From assembly GCA_902777385.1 (NCBI GenBank), contig CACYTP010000010.1:1-64000 (forward strand): a DNA stretch of 64,000 nt. The letters are read 5' to 3'. This document shows positions 1 through 8,592 of the stretch, in pieces. Each line of letters opens with the position of its first letter. The stretch's first letter is position 1. The translations under genes were made by a program, and so were the position numbers. A model generated the notes under the pieces. The model made no database searches. It was given only the letters and a program-made list of their open reading frames with translations, and was not told the DNA's origin. Origin of the DNA: an uncultured bacterium. Its GTDB lineage: Bacteria > Cyanobacteriota > Vampirovibrionia > Gastranaerophilales > Gastranaerophilaceae.

Positions 1-786
1 AAGTTTGAACAAGTTTCAAATAATGCAACTTTAAAAACAGTCGAAAAAACGGCTGGATTGCCACGGTCGCAAGGCTACTTGCTCCCTCGCAATGACATGG
101 GGAAAAGAGCTGCATTCACGTTGGCAGAGGTCTTAATCACCCTCGGCATAATCGGGGTGGTTGCTGCAATGACTTTACCTGCTTTAATTCAGAATTATCA
201 AAAAGGTGTTGCACTTACTCGATTTAAAAAGGCATATTCCGTTATGGCACAGGCATTAACAAGAGCACAAGCTGATTACGGAGATACAAATTTATGGGAG
301 AATTTGTCTATTGATGAGGCGGCAAATGCTAATCAGGCTATTGTTAAACAGAATGTAGAAAAATATATTCTCCCTTATATGACAAATGTAATGAACTCCG
401 GTGTAACAACATTAGGAGAGCTTGGATATAATGTATATGAAACTATAGGTGGTAATAAAAATACTAATTTAAATACTGTTAGTAAACAATATTATATAAT
501 TGAACTTGCAGATAGTATTACTTACTACTTTGTTCGTGGCAGTTCGGATTCTTTGATAATATACATTGATATAGATGGAGGTAAACGTAACAATATTTGG
601 GGTAAAGATGCTTTTATATTCAGGATAAATAAACTTACCGGTAAATTTGAGCCATATCGTTCAGGAGACTTTTCCTTTCAACGTTCCAAATCAGTATGTT
701 ATGATATAGCAGATGGAAGAACTTGTGCGGCTTTAATTATTGAAAACGGTTGGGAGATACCAAAAGATTATCCGATAAAGTTTTAG
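1..786 (+). CDS. Type IV pilin-like (prepilin) protein, 5' end outside the window
   Basis: The frame is open from the first base, so the gene may start upstream of the window. An internal ATG at 97 would give MGKRAAFTLAEV, a normal short prepilin leader, but there is no ribosome binding site before it. The sequence before 97 encodes KTAGLPRSQGYLLPRNDM, the same leader module as in loci A (5.7 kb) and B (36.6 kb). Prepilin peptidase should cut before FTLAEV, leaving a hydrophobic N-terminal helix (VLITLGIIGVVAAMTLPALI) and a globular domain with an IDIDGG loop. The C-terminus is GWEIPKDYPIKF, close to the ends of loci A and B. Membership in the pilin/pseudopilin family is clear. Whether it builds a pilus or a type II-like pseudopilus is unknown. 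Confidence 0.8.
   Translation, partial: KFEQVSNNATLKTVEKTAGLPRSQGYLLPRNDMGKRAAFTLAEVLITLGIIGVVAAMTLPALIQNYQKGVALTRFKKAYSVMAQALTRAQADYGDTNLWENLSIDEAANANQAIVKQNVEKYILPYMTNVMNSGVTTLGELGYNVYETIGGNKNTNLNTVSKQYYIIELADSITYYFVRGSSDSLIIYIDIDGGKRNNIWGKDAFIFRINKLTGKFEPYRSGDFSFQRSKSVCYDIADGRTCAALIIENGWEIPKDYPIKF
51..98 (+). repeat. Dispersed GTCATTGCGAG/GGCAATCC-type element inside pilin leader
   Basis: The minus strand reads GTCATTGCGAGGGAGC...GTGGCAATCCAGCC, the layout of a widespread bacterial interspersed palindromic repeat. Near-identical copies lie at 5750-5797 and 36637-36684, always in the same reading frame of a pilin leader (GLPRSQxYLLPRNDM). Confidence 0.75.
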
Positions 787-812
787 ATAACAGGGGAGTT
801 CCCTGTTATCTA
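784..812. terminator. Hairpin between convergent genes (weak terminator)
   Basis: A 12-bp perfect stem, TAGATAACAGGG with CCCTGTTATCTA and a 5-base loop, starts at the stop codon of the pilin-like gene. A proper U-tract is missing on either strand, so it may act as an mRNA end or a weak terminator. Confidence 0.45.
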
Positions 813-822
813 AAAAACAAAG

Positions 823-1581
823 TTATTTAATAAAATATACCGCATTTAGGTTTGCGTATATCTTTATAATTCCGCTCTGAATTGGTGTTGCAGGTGCTGC
901 CTCTGCTACTGCTCCTGAGGCATTATCCATCATTGCCATTTTATTTGTCATTAATCTGTATGGAACTCTGTTTGCAGTGTTTTCAGTACAGCTGATATTT
1001 AAGTTTTTAACTCCTGTTATGTATGTTCCTGAAGCCTTAGCAGTAATATCTGCTCTTGTTTTAGCTTTTTTTGATGCAGTTTCTAAGAGTTCATTACATT
1101 TGTTTTCGTAGCTTGATACGGAAAATCTTAAATCTTTTACATCGGTAGCTCCGAGAGATATAGCTTTATCTATCATATTTCCTGCTTTATCAATGTTTTT
1201 TGTATGAACTATTATACTGTTTGATACTTCGTACTTATCAAGAACTTTTTTGTTATTTGAAGTATATGTGTAAACAGGTCTGGCATCATAGTCCGCAGTT
1301 TTTATATAGTCCCCGTTTTGATAATTAATCATTGCCTTCAGGGCATTATATACATTATCGGAAGTGATTTTATTCTCAGAAGCGGCTTTCTGAAGAGATT
1401 TATTATCTTTCGTCTTAATTGCAATATTTATTTCCACTGTGTCAGGTGTAATTTCTGCACTTGCATTTGTGTTTACGGATATAGTTCCTCTCTCGGGTGT
1501 ATTATCTGCAGCAATTGTGCTTATACCGCTAATAGATACAATCATACCTGCAATAACTGCAGCTGTAATAATCTTCTTCAT
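823..1581 (-). CDS. SIMPL-domain (DUF541) periplasmic protein
   Basis: This 252-residue protein starts with a clear signal peptide (MKKIITAAVIAGMIVSISG, cleavage near AA-DN), followed by a SIMPL/DUF541 domain. The family hallmark pattern is visible: GTISVNTNASAEITPDTVEINIAI at the domain start, the middle YDARPVYTYTSNNKK, and a C-terminal strand with IIKIYANLNAVYFI. SIMPL proteins are exported and in some bacteria linked to oxidative stress defence, but no enzymatic activity is established. It is the last gene of a leftward operon (speB, ligA, membrane protein, this gene), with 22 bases to the upstream gene. Function in this organism is unknown. Confidence 0.8.
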   Translation of the reverse strand: MKKIITAAVIAGMIVSISGISTIAADNTPERGTISVNTNASAEITPDTVEINIAIKTKDNKSLQKAASENKITSDNVYNALKAMINYQNGDYIKTADYDARPVYTYTSNNKKVLDKYEVSNSIIVHTKNIDKAGNMIDKAISLGATDVKDLRFSVSSYENKCNELLETASKKAKTRADITAKASGTYITGVKNLNISCTENTANRVPYRLMTNKMAMMDNASGAVAEAAPATPIQSGIIKIYANLNAVYFIK

Positions 1582-1603
1582 AAATATACTCCTTAATTTT
1601 AAA

Positions 1604-2062
1604 TTACTGTTGAGATTGTTTGTCGTTTACATCAGAATTCATGTCAGTTCTATTGTCGTTATTTTGTTCTGTTTCTGACGGAATTTCTTTTTTTATAATT
1701 TTTATATCATTAGATTGCATAATCATTGCATTCAGTTTTTGAGCCTGTTGCTGCATGTGAATTCTGTCCATGAGAATTTTCATTTCGGCATCGCTCAATT
1801 CTGTGGGTTGTTGAAATGATATTGCAAATTTACGATTACTCAATATATAAATGCTAAGTGCAGTCATAGCCCACAGCAAGCATCCTTGCCATAGGGTTAT
1901 TTGAGGTATGGATATATAATTTGCCGCAACATAGTTCCATAAAAGTGTTGCAACTTTTGCAGGGAACAATACAAATCCTGCAAACAAGCATATTACGATA
2001 AATGCGGCAAGGAATATTCCTCTGTAACCATTTATTTGTATAATCTTTGGACCTTTTCTCAT
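1604..2062 (-). CDS. Hypothetical two-helix inner-membrane protein
   Basis: The 152-residue product has two predicted membrane helices (about residues 15-34 and 58-75), then a charged C-terminal cytoplasmic-type tail with an amphipathic segment (LSDAEMKILMDRIHMQQQAQKL) and a polar, Asn/Asp-rich end. I do not recognise a family. The segment before the tail (QPTELSDAEMKILMDRIHMQQQ) looks like a short helical interaction region. It sits 11 bases downstream of ligA and 22 bases upstream of the SIMPL gene on the same strand, so it is probably co-transcribed with them. Confidence 0.6.
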   Translation of the reverse strand: MRKGPKIIQINGYRGIFLAAFIVICLFAGFVLFPAKVATLLWNYVAANYISIPQITLWQGCLLWAMTALSIYILSNRKFAISFQQPTELSDAEMKILMDRIHMQQQAQKLNAMIMQSNDIKIIKKEIPSETEQNNDNRTDMNSDVNDKQSQQ

Positions 2063-2073
2063 TCCTGAACCTC

Positions 2074-4056
<1,983 letters not shown>

Positions 4057-4064
4057 TTATACCC

Positions 4065-4901
4065 CTACATTATCATTAATAATTCACGGATAACCTTTGT
4101 CGCTACAGCTGTAGATGCTCCCGAAGCGTCATAATCAGGTGCAAGTTCAACTACGTCTGCCCCAACGATATCAAAATCCCTAAGGTATTCGAACCATCCG
4201 ACGAGTTCATTGAATTGTAATCCTCCGACTTCAGGTGTTCCGGTCCCCGGCATGATGGATGTATCGAGGACATCTAAATCAACCGTTACAAATATTTTTT
4301 TGCCTTTTAAAGCATCAAGGTCTGTATATTTGTGGGCAAGAGTGTTGTATTTTTTCATAAATTCCCACTCTTCCTTCATTCCGGAACGAATGCCAATTTG
4401 CTTTATATTTTCAGCCCCAATAATTTTTGATGCGTGCCGTATTACTGCGGAATGGGACATTTCTTCACCTAAATATTCTTCTCGTAAATCAGTATGAGCG
4501 TCAAAATGTACGATTGCCAAATCCTTATAAAACTTTGATACAGCTTCGATTTCAGGTAAAGTTACAAGGTGTTCTCCGCCTATACCAAACACTCTTTTCC
4601 CGTCTTTATAAATGTCTTCCACATTCTGTCTGATTGTATCCAGACTTTTATATGTGTTGCCAAGAGGAAATTCCAAATCTCCGGCATCGTGAAAATTTAC
4701 ATCTTCCAAAAATTTATCAAATTTAGGCGAATATTCTTCTAACCCCCAGCTAGCGAGCCTAATCTGCTCAGGTGCAAACCTTGAACCTGGTCTATAGGAT
4801 ACGGTGCCGTCAAACGGCAAACCGAGCATTACTATATCAGCACTGTTGTAGTCAGGGTTTTGTCCCATCCAATTTCTGTCTAAAAATGGTCCTCTTAACA
4901 T
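4065..4901 (-). CDS. speB: Agmatinase (ureohydrolase family)
   Basis: This is a predicted manganese ureohydrolase that converts agmatine to putrescine and urea. All metal-binding motifs of the arginase/agmatinase superfamily are present in 278 residues: GGEH at 108-111, DAHTD at 134-138, a His after the second motif (MSH, about 150) and DLDVLD at 208-213, followed by PGTGTPEVGG. The overall pattern favours agmatinase over arginase, but substrate is not proven by motifs alone; formiminoglutamase or guanidinobutyrase remain possible. It is first in the operon with ligA, the two-helix protein and the SIMPL gene. Its ribosome binding site lies inside a perfect hairpin (4903-4926), suggesting translational control. 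Confidence 0.88.
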   Translation of the reverse strand: MLRGPFLDRNWMGQNPDYNSADIVMLGLPFDGTVSYRPGSRFAPEQIRLASWGLEEYSPKFDKFLEDVNFHDAGDLEFPLGNTYKSLDTIRQNVEDIYKDGKRVFGIGGEHLVTLPEIEAVSKFYKDLAIVHFDAHTDLREEYLGEEMSHSAVIRHASKIIGAENIKQIGIRSGMKEEWEFMKKYNTLAHKYTDLDALKGKKIFVTVDLDVLDTSIMPGTGTPEVGGLQFNELVGWFEYLRDFDIVGADVVELAPDYDASGASTAVATKVIRELLMIM

Positions 4902-4902
4902 A

Positions 4903-4926
4903 ACTGCCTCCTGTATAGGAGGCAGT
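4903..4926 (-). promoter_or_regulatory. Hairpin that buries the speB ribosome binding site
   Basis: Two perfectly complementary 10-base arms (ACTGCCTCCT and AGGAGGCAGT) with a 4-base loop end two bases before the speB start codon. The 3' arm contains the AGGAGG ribosome binding site, so the folded mRNA would hide it. No U-tract follows, which argues against a terminator for the upstream gene. Confidence 0.65.
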
Positions 4927-4958
4927 ATACCATAAACTAATATATTTTTAAATCATTG

Positions 4959-5336
4959 CTAACTCATTAAGTGATAATACTTCATATAATCAGCCATAAT
5001 CATTGAACTCGTTGCATTTGCAAGACTGGCTTTAATCTCCTGATCCTTATCGGTTTCCGAAGTCTCTTTTGCGTGGCTTGTTTCTTGTTGAGCCTCTTGA
5101 GCCTTTTTAGCTTCTTGTGCTTCTTCTAAAAATTGGTCTATCTGTTTTTCAATTTCATCTCTTAACGCTTTGTCACCATCATAAGAACCTGTGGAATCTA
5201 CTCCTGCCAGTTTTAAATCACTCAAAACATTTGCCCAATCCTGATAATTCGGAATACTTCCGCCGGAAGCTTGAGCCGCAGCCTGAGCTCTCTTTAATTC
5301 ATCTTCATTTTCTATACCGTCAACTTTCATTGCCAT
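4959..5336 (-). CDS. Hypothetical small acidic protein
   Basis: The product has 125 residues and is rich in Ala, Glu, Gln and Lys. It begins MAMKVDGIENEDELKRAQ, has a helical middle (DKALRDEIEKQIDQFLEEAQEAKKAQEAQQE, likely coiled coil) and a short hydrophobic C-terminus (LANATSSMIMADYMKYYHLMS). There is no signal peptide. A good ribosome binding site (GAGGAG) precedes the start. I do not recognise a family. It lies upstream of speB on the same strand with a 57-base gap, but is probably a separate unit or a weakly coupled first gene. Confidence 0.6.
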   Translation of the reverse strand: MAMKVDGIENEDELKRAQAAAQASGGSIPNYQDWANVLSDLKLAGVDSTGSYDGDKALRDEIEKQIDQFLEEAQEAKKAQEAQQETSHAKETSETDKDQEIKASLANATSSMIMADYMKYYHLMS

Positions 5337-5467
5337 AGTTAATACTCCTCTTCTTAGTTTAATAAAGTTTTTTTATTATTGCGAATTTCAGGGAATTTAT
5401 TTTTTGTAATGAAACTTTACAATGATTTTATGCTGAATGTAGATATTAAATTCTTAATTTAAAAGAC

Positions 5468-5495
5468 TTGTAAAATTAAGAAAATCGTTTATAAT
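5468..5495 (+). promoter_or_regulatory. Promoter of pilin-like locus A
   Basis: TTGTAA (5468-5473) and TATAAT (5490-5495) are separated by 16 bases. Locus B has an equivalent pair with the same spacing in front of the same ribosome binding site and start. Confidence 0.6.
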
Positions 5496-5527
5496 TATAA
5501 TATGTAAAAGCCACGGAGGATGTTATC

Positions 5528-5572
5528 ATGATTGGATTTAAGTATGGGGGGGGGGGGCAAACCCTCTTGTAG
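5528..5572 (+). CDS. Short leader frame MIGFKY-Gly4, out of frame with pilin A
   Basis: A strong ribosome binding site GGAGGA (5515-5520) sits seven bases before ATG 5528. As sequenced, this ATG reads MIGFKY, four Gly codons made by the G run, QTLL and a stop at 5570. With 11 or 14 Gs instead of 12, the same ATG would read straight into the pilin frame (GGGGKPSCSKGLRSF...). It is best seen as the switched-off 5' end of the pilin gene rather than an independent peptide. Confidence 0.6.
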   Translation: MIGFKYGGGGQTLL

Positions 5573-6587
5573 CAAGGGTTTACGGAGTTTTATAGCTGAG
5601 AAGTTCAGCTGTTTTGGAATAGGAAATATGCCCTCTACCGTCGGGAGAGGGTTGAAAATCAACTTGAGCAAAGCGAAAGTCAGATTTTCGGGTGAGGGGT
5701 CAGACCTTTCTGATAGTGTTAAATCTTTAGTATCAACAGCCGAAAAAACGGCTGGATTGCCACGGTCGCAAGGCTACTTGCTCCCTCGCAATGACATGCG
5801 GAAAGCTGCATTTACCCTAGCCGAGGGTGCTGCACACGTTGCTCAGGCTGCAAAGCCTCGTCGTGCCGCCTTTACGTTGGCAGAAGTTTTAATCACCCTC
5901 GGGATAATCGGAGTAGTTGCAGCGATGACTTTGCCTACGTTAATTCAGAATTACCAAAAGCAAGTATATTTAAATCAATTAAAAAAGAACTATGCAATTA
6001 TAACTCAAGCAGTTTCTATGTTGAAAGCCGAATACGATGGGATTGATCCTGTGCAAATGCCGTTTTGCTATAAACTATGGAATCATGAAAAATTTTTGGA
6101 TGTGCAAAAGTTTGCCAATGCAATAACGAAATATCTTCCGGCTGATTCTGTCAAAGAGGATTCTGCAAGGAAGATGTGTTTTGATGACCCTGCAAAATAT
6201 CGTATAACAGATATGGGAGGCTCAAATTATGCACCTGTAAAGATGAATGATAATTGGGCTTATACTTGGCATTTTAATAATGGAGCTTGTGTGTCGTTTG
6301 TCCATGATGGAATTTGGGATTGGACAGACAGTGCTAAAAATGCCTTTATAATTGATGTAAATGGTTCTGATAGAAATCCAAACAGAATTGGCAGAGATAT
6401 TTTTTTCTTTGTGTTAAAGCCTGATGGGGCTTTACTTCCTATGGGCTATTGGTATTCTAAAGAGGAGTTTGAAAATGCGTGGGGTGAGGGATGCAGAAAA
6501 GACGGAAGAGGAGCAGGGCAGGGATGTTCGCGTCGTATTATGGATGCAGGTTGGGCATTTCCAAAGGATTACCCTTGGCCAAAATAA
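5532..6587 (+). CDS. Pilin-like protein, locus A, with long repeat-built leader and G-run switch
   Basis: The pilin frame is open from 5532 to 6587, but its only well-supported start (ATG 5528) is one base out of frame because of a 12-G run. TTG 5532, ATG 5544 or ATG 5796 (MRKAAFTLAE) are poorer alternatives without a good ribosome binding site. In the fused state the leader would be about 114 residues. It contains a dispersed palindromic element (5630-5700), the GLPRSQGYLLPRNDM element (5750-5797) and an extra FTLAE cassette. The usable prepilin site is A/FTLAEV with Phe codon 5871, giving a mature protein of about 238 residues with a DVNGSDRNPN loop, cysteines and the family ending GWAFPKDYP. 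It is a paralogue of the genes at 1-786 and 36450-37481. Confidence 0.75.
   Translation: MDLSMGGGGKPSCSKGLRSFIAEKFSCFGIGNMPSTVGRGLKINLSKAKVRFSGEGSDLSDSVKSLVSTAEKTAGLPRSQGYLLPRNDMRKAAFTLAEGAAHVAQAAKPRRAAFTLAEVLITLGIIGVVAAMTLPTLIQNYQKQVYLNQLKKNYAIITQAVSMLKAEYDGIDPVQMPFCYKLWNHEKFLDVQKFANAITKYLPADSVKEDSARKMCFDDPAKYRITDMGGSNYAPVKMNDNWAYTWHFNNGACVSFVHDGIWDWTDSAKNAFIIDVNGSDRNPNRIGRDIFFFVLKPDGALLPMGYWYSKEEFENAWGEGCRKDGRGAGQGCSRRIMDAGWAFPKDYPWPK
5546..5557 (+). repeat. Run of 12 G in the leader of locus A
   Basis: Twelve consecutive G lie 18 bases after the A of the start codon, followed by a small hairpin (AAACCCT with AGGGTTT). The run sets the reading frame between the start and the pilin. Homopolymer length can also be misassembled. 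Confidence 0.85.
5630..5700 (+). repeat. Composite palindromic element inside the coding leader of locus A
   Basis: It starts with a palindrome (CCCTCTACCG/CGGGAGAGGG) and ends with TTCGGGTGAGGGGT. The same two blocks in the same order and similar spacing occur inside a different gene (63797-63864, opposite strand). The palindrome alone recurs at 61561-61583. Confidence 0.6.
5750..5797 (+). repeat. Dispersed GTCATTGCGAG/GGCAATCC-type element, second copy
   Basis: Over 48 bases it is nearly identical to 51-98 and 36637-36684, and translates in frame as AGLPRSQGYLLPRNDM in the pilin leader. Confidence 0.75.
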
Positions 6588-6647
6588 GCAATACAACCTA
6601 ATGTTTTTATAAAAATTAAATAATAAGAATTATTAAGAAAAATTTAC

Positions 6648-6685
6648 AAAAGGTACTAAAAGTTAATTCTACAGTACCTTTTTAA
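6648..6685 (+). terminator. Terminator after pilin locus A
   Basis: The arms AAAAGGTACT (6648-6657) and AGTACCTTTT (6673-6682) are followed by Ts. It lies about 60 bases past the pilin stop and separates it from the ribosomal operon. Confidence 0.7.
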
Positions 6686-6866
6686 TTCTGCTGTAATTAT
6701 TGAAACTGTGCCGTTTTTAAATAAACAACCAATAAGTATGTCTAATAAAATTACATGAAAAACAAAGAATATCGCTTGCATTCAAATATTTTGCAAGTAG
6801 AATTATAAAAGACACCTAAAAGAGGTGTACTGTGCACATGTAAAATTAGCCGAAAATGAGGACTAT

Positions 6867-7082
6867 ATGTCAAAAGACGTTATTGAAATAGAAGGAACAA
6901 TTATAGAATCCATGCCGAACGCTATGTTCAGAGTTAAATTAGAAAACGATCATGAAATTCTGGCACATATCTCAGGCAAAATCAGAAAAAACTTCATACG
7001 AATTTTACCGGGCGACCGTGTAAAGGTTGAAATGACACCGTATGATTTATCAAGAGGCAGAATTACATTCAGATTAAAGTAG
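6867..7082 (+). CDS. infA: Translation initiation factor IF-1
   Basis: IF-1 binds the A site of the 30S subunit during initiation. The product is 71 residues, the usual length, and is a single OB-fold ([55 protein letters not shown]). ATG 6867 is chosen over an upstream in-frame start at 6825 because it gives the conserved N-terminus and has GAGGA at 6858-6862. It is the first gene of the ribosomal operon infA-rpmJ-rpsM-rpsK-rpsD-rpoA-rplQ-truA-rplM-rpsI. Confidence 0.96.
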   Translation: MSKDVIEIEGTIIESMPNAMFRVKLENDHEILAHISGKIRKNFIRILPGDRVKVEMTPYDLSRGRITFRLK

Positions 7083-7118
7083 TATCTCACGAATTAATTA
7101 ATATAAAGGAAAACAAAA

Positions 7119-7232
7119 ATGAAAGTAAGATCATCAGTTAAAAAGATTTGCGACAAATGCAAATGTATTAAAAGAAAAGGCAGAATTGCCGTAATTTGCG
7201 AAAACCCTAAGCATAAACAAAGACAGGGTTAA
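7119..7232 (+). CDS. rpmJ: 50S ribosomal protein L36
   Basis: This 37-residue protein is the zinc-ribbon form of L36. It begins [15 protein letters not shown], and the zinc ligands are Cys11, Cys14, Cys27 and His32. An AAAGGA ribosome binding site precedes the ATG. Position between infA and rpsM is the conserved one. It is short, so easily missed by gene finders. Confidence 0.96.
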   Translation: MKVRSSVKKICDKCKCIKRKGRIAVICENPKHKQRQG

Positions 7233-7478
7233 GACATAAAATGTGGAACTTGCACACACAATTGGCAAGTGGTGAGGAAGTATTTATCCCTCATACCCAA
7301 AAAAATCTAACAAGCGGATTTTTGCGTAGAGTGAAACTCGAAGTAACCCGAAGCTAAATGAACGACAGCAACAGCTTAGTGAATGTCTGCGGAGGGTGAA
7401 GCAACAATCCAAGAGGTGAATTTTCGCAGAGTGTAAGCGTAAATTTACCACAAGCCAAAGAAAAGGAGAAAATAAAAA
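7233..7478 (+). other. Long spacer between rpmJ and rpsM
   Basis: This 246-base gap is unusually long for a ribosomal operon. It contains small inverted repeats and two related blocks, GCGGATTTTTGCGTAGAGTG (about 7315) and GGTGAATTTTCGCAGAGTG (about 7411), that resemble sequence in the rpsM-rpsK spacer. A 38-codon frame at 7240-7356 has no ribosome binding site and is not supported as a gene. Confidence 0.4.
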
Positions 7479-7850
7479 ATGGCAAGATTAGTAGGTGTTG
7501 ATTTACCTCGTAACAAAAGAATGGAAATAGCATTAACCTATATTTACGGTATAGGACCAACAAGAGCTAAGAAAATTTTGGCAGCTACAGGTATATCACC
7601 TGATTTAAGAACAGACGATTTAACAGAAGAAGATATTAAAAACCTTCGTAACGAATTAGCTAATTACCACATTGAAGGTGACCTCAGACGTGAAGTATCT
7701 ATGAATATCAAACGTTTACAGGAAATTGGTTCATACAGAGGTATGAGACATAAGAGAAATCTTCCTTGCCGTGGTCAGAGAACAAAGACTAATGCAAGAA
7801 CTCGTCGTGGTAAAAAAGGTTTAGCTATTACCAAGAAAAAGACAGCTTAG
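7479..7850 (+). CDS. rpsM: 30S ribosomal protein S13
   Basis: S13 binds 16S rRNA in the head of the small subunit and contacts tRNA. The product is 123 residues with the canonical start [20 protein letters not shown], the helix-hairpin-helix [17 protein letters not shown] and the basic tail [23 protein letters not shown] lies just before the start. Order infA-rpmJ-rpsM-rpsK is conserved. Confidence 0.97.
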   Translation: MARLVGVDLPRNKRMEIALTYIYGIGPTRAKKILAATGISPDLRTDDLTEEDIKNLRNELANYHIEGDLRREVSMNIKRLQEIGSYRGMRHKRNLPCRGQRTKTNARTRRGKKGLAITKKKTA

Positions 7851-8027
7851 CGGATTTTCGGACAGACGGAGTCCGGTAAGCGAAACTTCCGAATTGACAG
7901 AACCGAAAGTTCGGAAATGAGGCAAGTTGAGCACAAAGAAAATCCAAGACAGCGGCTTTTCAGATGTGTAAGACACAGTAAATAAATATAAGATATAAGA
8001 AATAAGTAAAATATAAAGGAAAGAAAA
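7851..8027 (+). other. Spacer between rpsM and rpsK with inverted repeats
   Basis: The gap holds CGGAC...GTCCG (about 7858-7874) and TTCCGAA...TTCGGAA (about 7887-7916), both able to form hairpins. No gene is visible. They could be processing or attenuation structures. Confidence 0.4.
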
Positions 8028-8414
8028 ATGGCAAGACCAGTAAAAACAAAGAAAAAAGAAAAGAAAAATGTATTGCAGGGTGTTGTGCACATTCAGTCAA
8101 CATTCAACAATACAATTGTAACTTCTACTGATACTCAGGGTAATGCTATTGCTTGGGCTACAGCAGGTGCAAGCGGATTTAAAGGTGCAAGAAAAGGTAC
8201 TCCGTTCGCAGCACAATCTGCAGCTGAATTGGTAGCTAAAAAATCAATCGACCAAGGTATGAAGAAAGTTGAAGTTCATATTAAAGGACCGGGTTCAGGC
8301 AGAGAAACTGCAATCAGAGCAATCCAGGCTGCAGGTTTAGAAATTACGTTAATCAGAGACGTAACCCCTATTCCTCACAACGGATGCCGTCCGCCTAAGA
8401 AACGTAGAGTATAG
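8028..8414 (+). CDS. rpsK: 30S ribosomal protein S11
   Basis: S11 is part of the platform of the small subunit. The 128-residue product has the conserved core [35 protein letters not shown] and the C-terminus [24 protein letters not shown] precedes the ATG. It lies between rpsM and rpsD in the ribosomal operon. Confidence 0.97.
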   Translation: MARPVKTKKKEKKNVLQGVVHIQSTFNNTIVTSTDTQGNAIAWATAGASGFKGARKGTPFAAQSAAELVAKKSIDQGMKKVEVHIKGPGSGRETAIRAIQAAGLEITLIRDVTPIPHNGCRPPKKRRV

Positions 8415-8592
8415 TAGTTGAGTAGTTGAAAGGTTTACTTTAATCTTTGATATACAAGTTAAAATAAAATTTATTACTATTCAACCATTAAACTATAAAA
8501 CGTTTCAACAAAAAAGTAATTGGCAGGGGCTTGCGAGAAAGCCAAATCGTAAACCATAGATGCCCTGCCGCAAGTAAAAAGGAGAAATTAAA
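8415..8592 (+). other. Spacer before rpsD that resembles the rpoA-rplQ spacer
   Basis: The gap contains GTTGAGTAGTTGAAAGGTTT and, about 55 bases on, ACTATTCAACCATTAAACT, which can pair. The same two blocks occur after rpoA (10264-10370). A second hairpin, GGCAGGG (8522-8528) with CCCTGCC (8563-8569), precedes rpsD. Confidence 0.45.

Noticed and set aside
5528-5600. Programmed ribosomal frameshifting at the G run plus hairpin
   Set aside because: Locus A would need a +1 shift and locus B a -1 shift with the same signal; a programmed site has one direction. Slippage of DNA or RNA polymerase fits both.
7240-7356. 38-codon frame between rpmJ and rpsM
   Set aside because: No ribosome binding site and no conserved look; the stretch is better explained as a structured spacer.
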